Below, one piece after another: positions 63,311 through 64,000 of a stretch of 64,000 bases of DNA. How positions within the stretch are numbered: the stretch's first letter is position 1; every line of letters begins with the position of its first letter. The notes beneath the pieces are model-generated. The model was given only the letters and a program-made list of their open reading frames with translations. It was not told where the DNA came from and did no database searches. This DNA is from Brachypodius melanocephalos (taxonomy: Eukaryota; Chordata; Aves; Passeriformes; Pycnonotidae): NCBI GenBank assembly GCA_013398615.1, contig VZSR01003798.1:14021209-14085208 (forward strand), written 5' to 3'. The position numbers and the translations under genes were made by a program.

Positions 63311-64000
63311 AGGCCTTTAGTGCACACAGCTGAGGCTTCTCCTCATTAAAACTCCCCCTAAGTAATGATCGCTAGCACATTCACACACGTGCTTCGCACA
63401 TCACCCCGTGATGCCCTGGAACTCAGAAAACAAGCTAATTTATAAAGAAAGGATCAATATATTCTTAAGAGGTAGGTGAAGTCTTCTACTTACATTTTTT
63501 TCTATTAAAGGGACAAAGGAAAATAGTCACAACGGTGAATATTTGTACTAGCCCAATTAAGCCAGTTATATTATCCATGACTCAGAGCCTGTGCTTTTGC
63601 ATGATTACTGCAGCTTCATTTTGTTAAACACTGCACGTTTCCCATTATCACACACAATAAAGTTTACAGGCACTAATTGACAGTGTAATCATTAACCCTT
63701 CAATCTACCACTCAACCATTAGAGCACCCTACTGCTCAGGTCTTTCTTGTTAATAAAAAGGTTTTGTTAGATTATTAAAAAATATTGCAAAACTGCAGAG
63801 CCACTGGTTGAGCAAGCTAGAGTAAGAACCATGGTAAGATCAGGACTTTTGGAAAACACTCTGATAGCTTCTCTTCAGATTATTTTCATTACTAAAAAAT
63901 TCACGTAAATCACGAGTAATCTGGGCAGTTCAAATTGCAAAACAAAAAAAACTAGTTGAGCAAAGAATGGCTTTAATTTTGCTGATCTCAGTCATACTTG
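63311..64000. other. AT-rich non-coding DNA beyond the GTF2A2 promoter
   Basis: No exon, repeat or RNA gene recognised. In human the next gene in this direction is BNIP2, which was not seen here. Confidence 0.5.

Noticed and set aside
1..64000. Search by eye for tRNA genes, CRISPR arrays, bacterial operons or insertion sequences
   Set aside because: No tRNA B-box with matching cloverleaf and no spaced direct-repeat array was seen. The window is plainly vertebrate nuclear DNA, so prokaryotic features are not expected.

Overview
This window is bird genomic DNA. The evidence is several CR1 LINE 3' ends with the avian terminal motif (TTCTATGATTC-like), an avian-style endogenous-retrovirus LTR, AT-rich non-coding DNA broken by three sharp CpG-rich islands, and two vertebrate genes in the order and orientation known from human 15q22 (GCNT3 forward, then GTF2A2 reverse, convergent). 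Passerine origin is possible but I cannot prove it from the sequence alone.

Layout. 1-18,480 is AT-rich DNA with no coding exon that I can recognise. 18,480-19,540 is a large CpG island with splice-donor-like sites on both strands. In human, the divergent promoter of MYO1E (reverse) and FAM81A (forward) lies upstream of GCNT3, so this island is plausibly that promoter and 1-18,480 is plausibly MYO1E intron 1; both statements are inference from synteny. 19,540-50,970 is AT-rich, holds CR1 fragments, simple repeats and two small tandem duplications, and shows no exon I can assign to FAM81A. 50,971-51,190 is a reverse-strand LTR lying just upstream of GCNT3. 51,755-53,032 is the intronless GCNT3 coding sequence (425 aa) in a second GC-rich island, with a poly(A) signal at 53,603. 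53,626-58,830 is intergenic and contains one CR1 copy. 58,835-62,866 is GTF2A2 on the reverse strand. All four coding exons are intact and give exactly 109 aa. Its promoter CpG island (about 62,870-63,310) is interrupted by exactly 100 N, an assembly gap. The rest, to 64,000, is non-coding.

Functionally the two certain genes are unrelated neighbours: a Golgi mucin-type O-glycan branching enzyme and the small subunit of general transcription factor TFIIA. I did not find a new multi-gene system. The items most worth a second look are the LTR next to GCNT3, the exon-like blocks on the reverse strand, the missing FAM81A coding exons, and the nested insertion inside a CR1 element.
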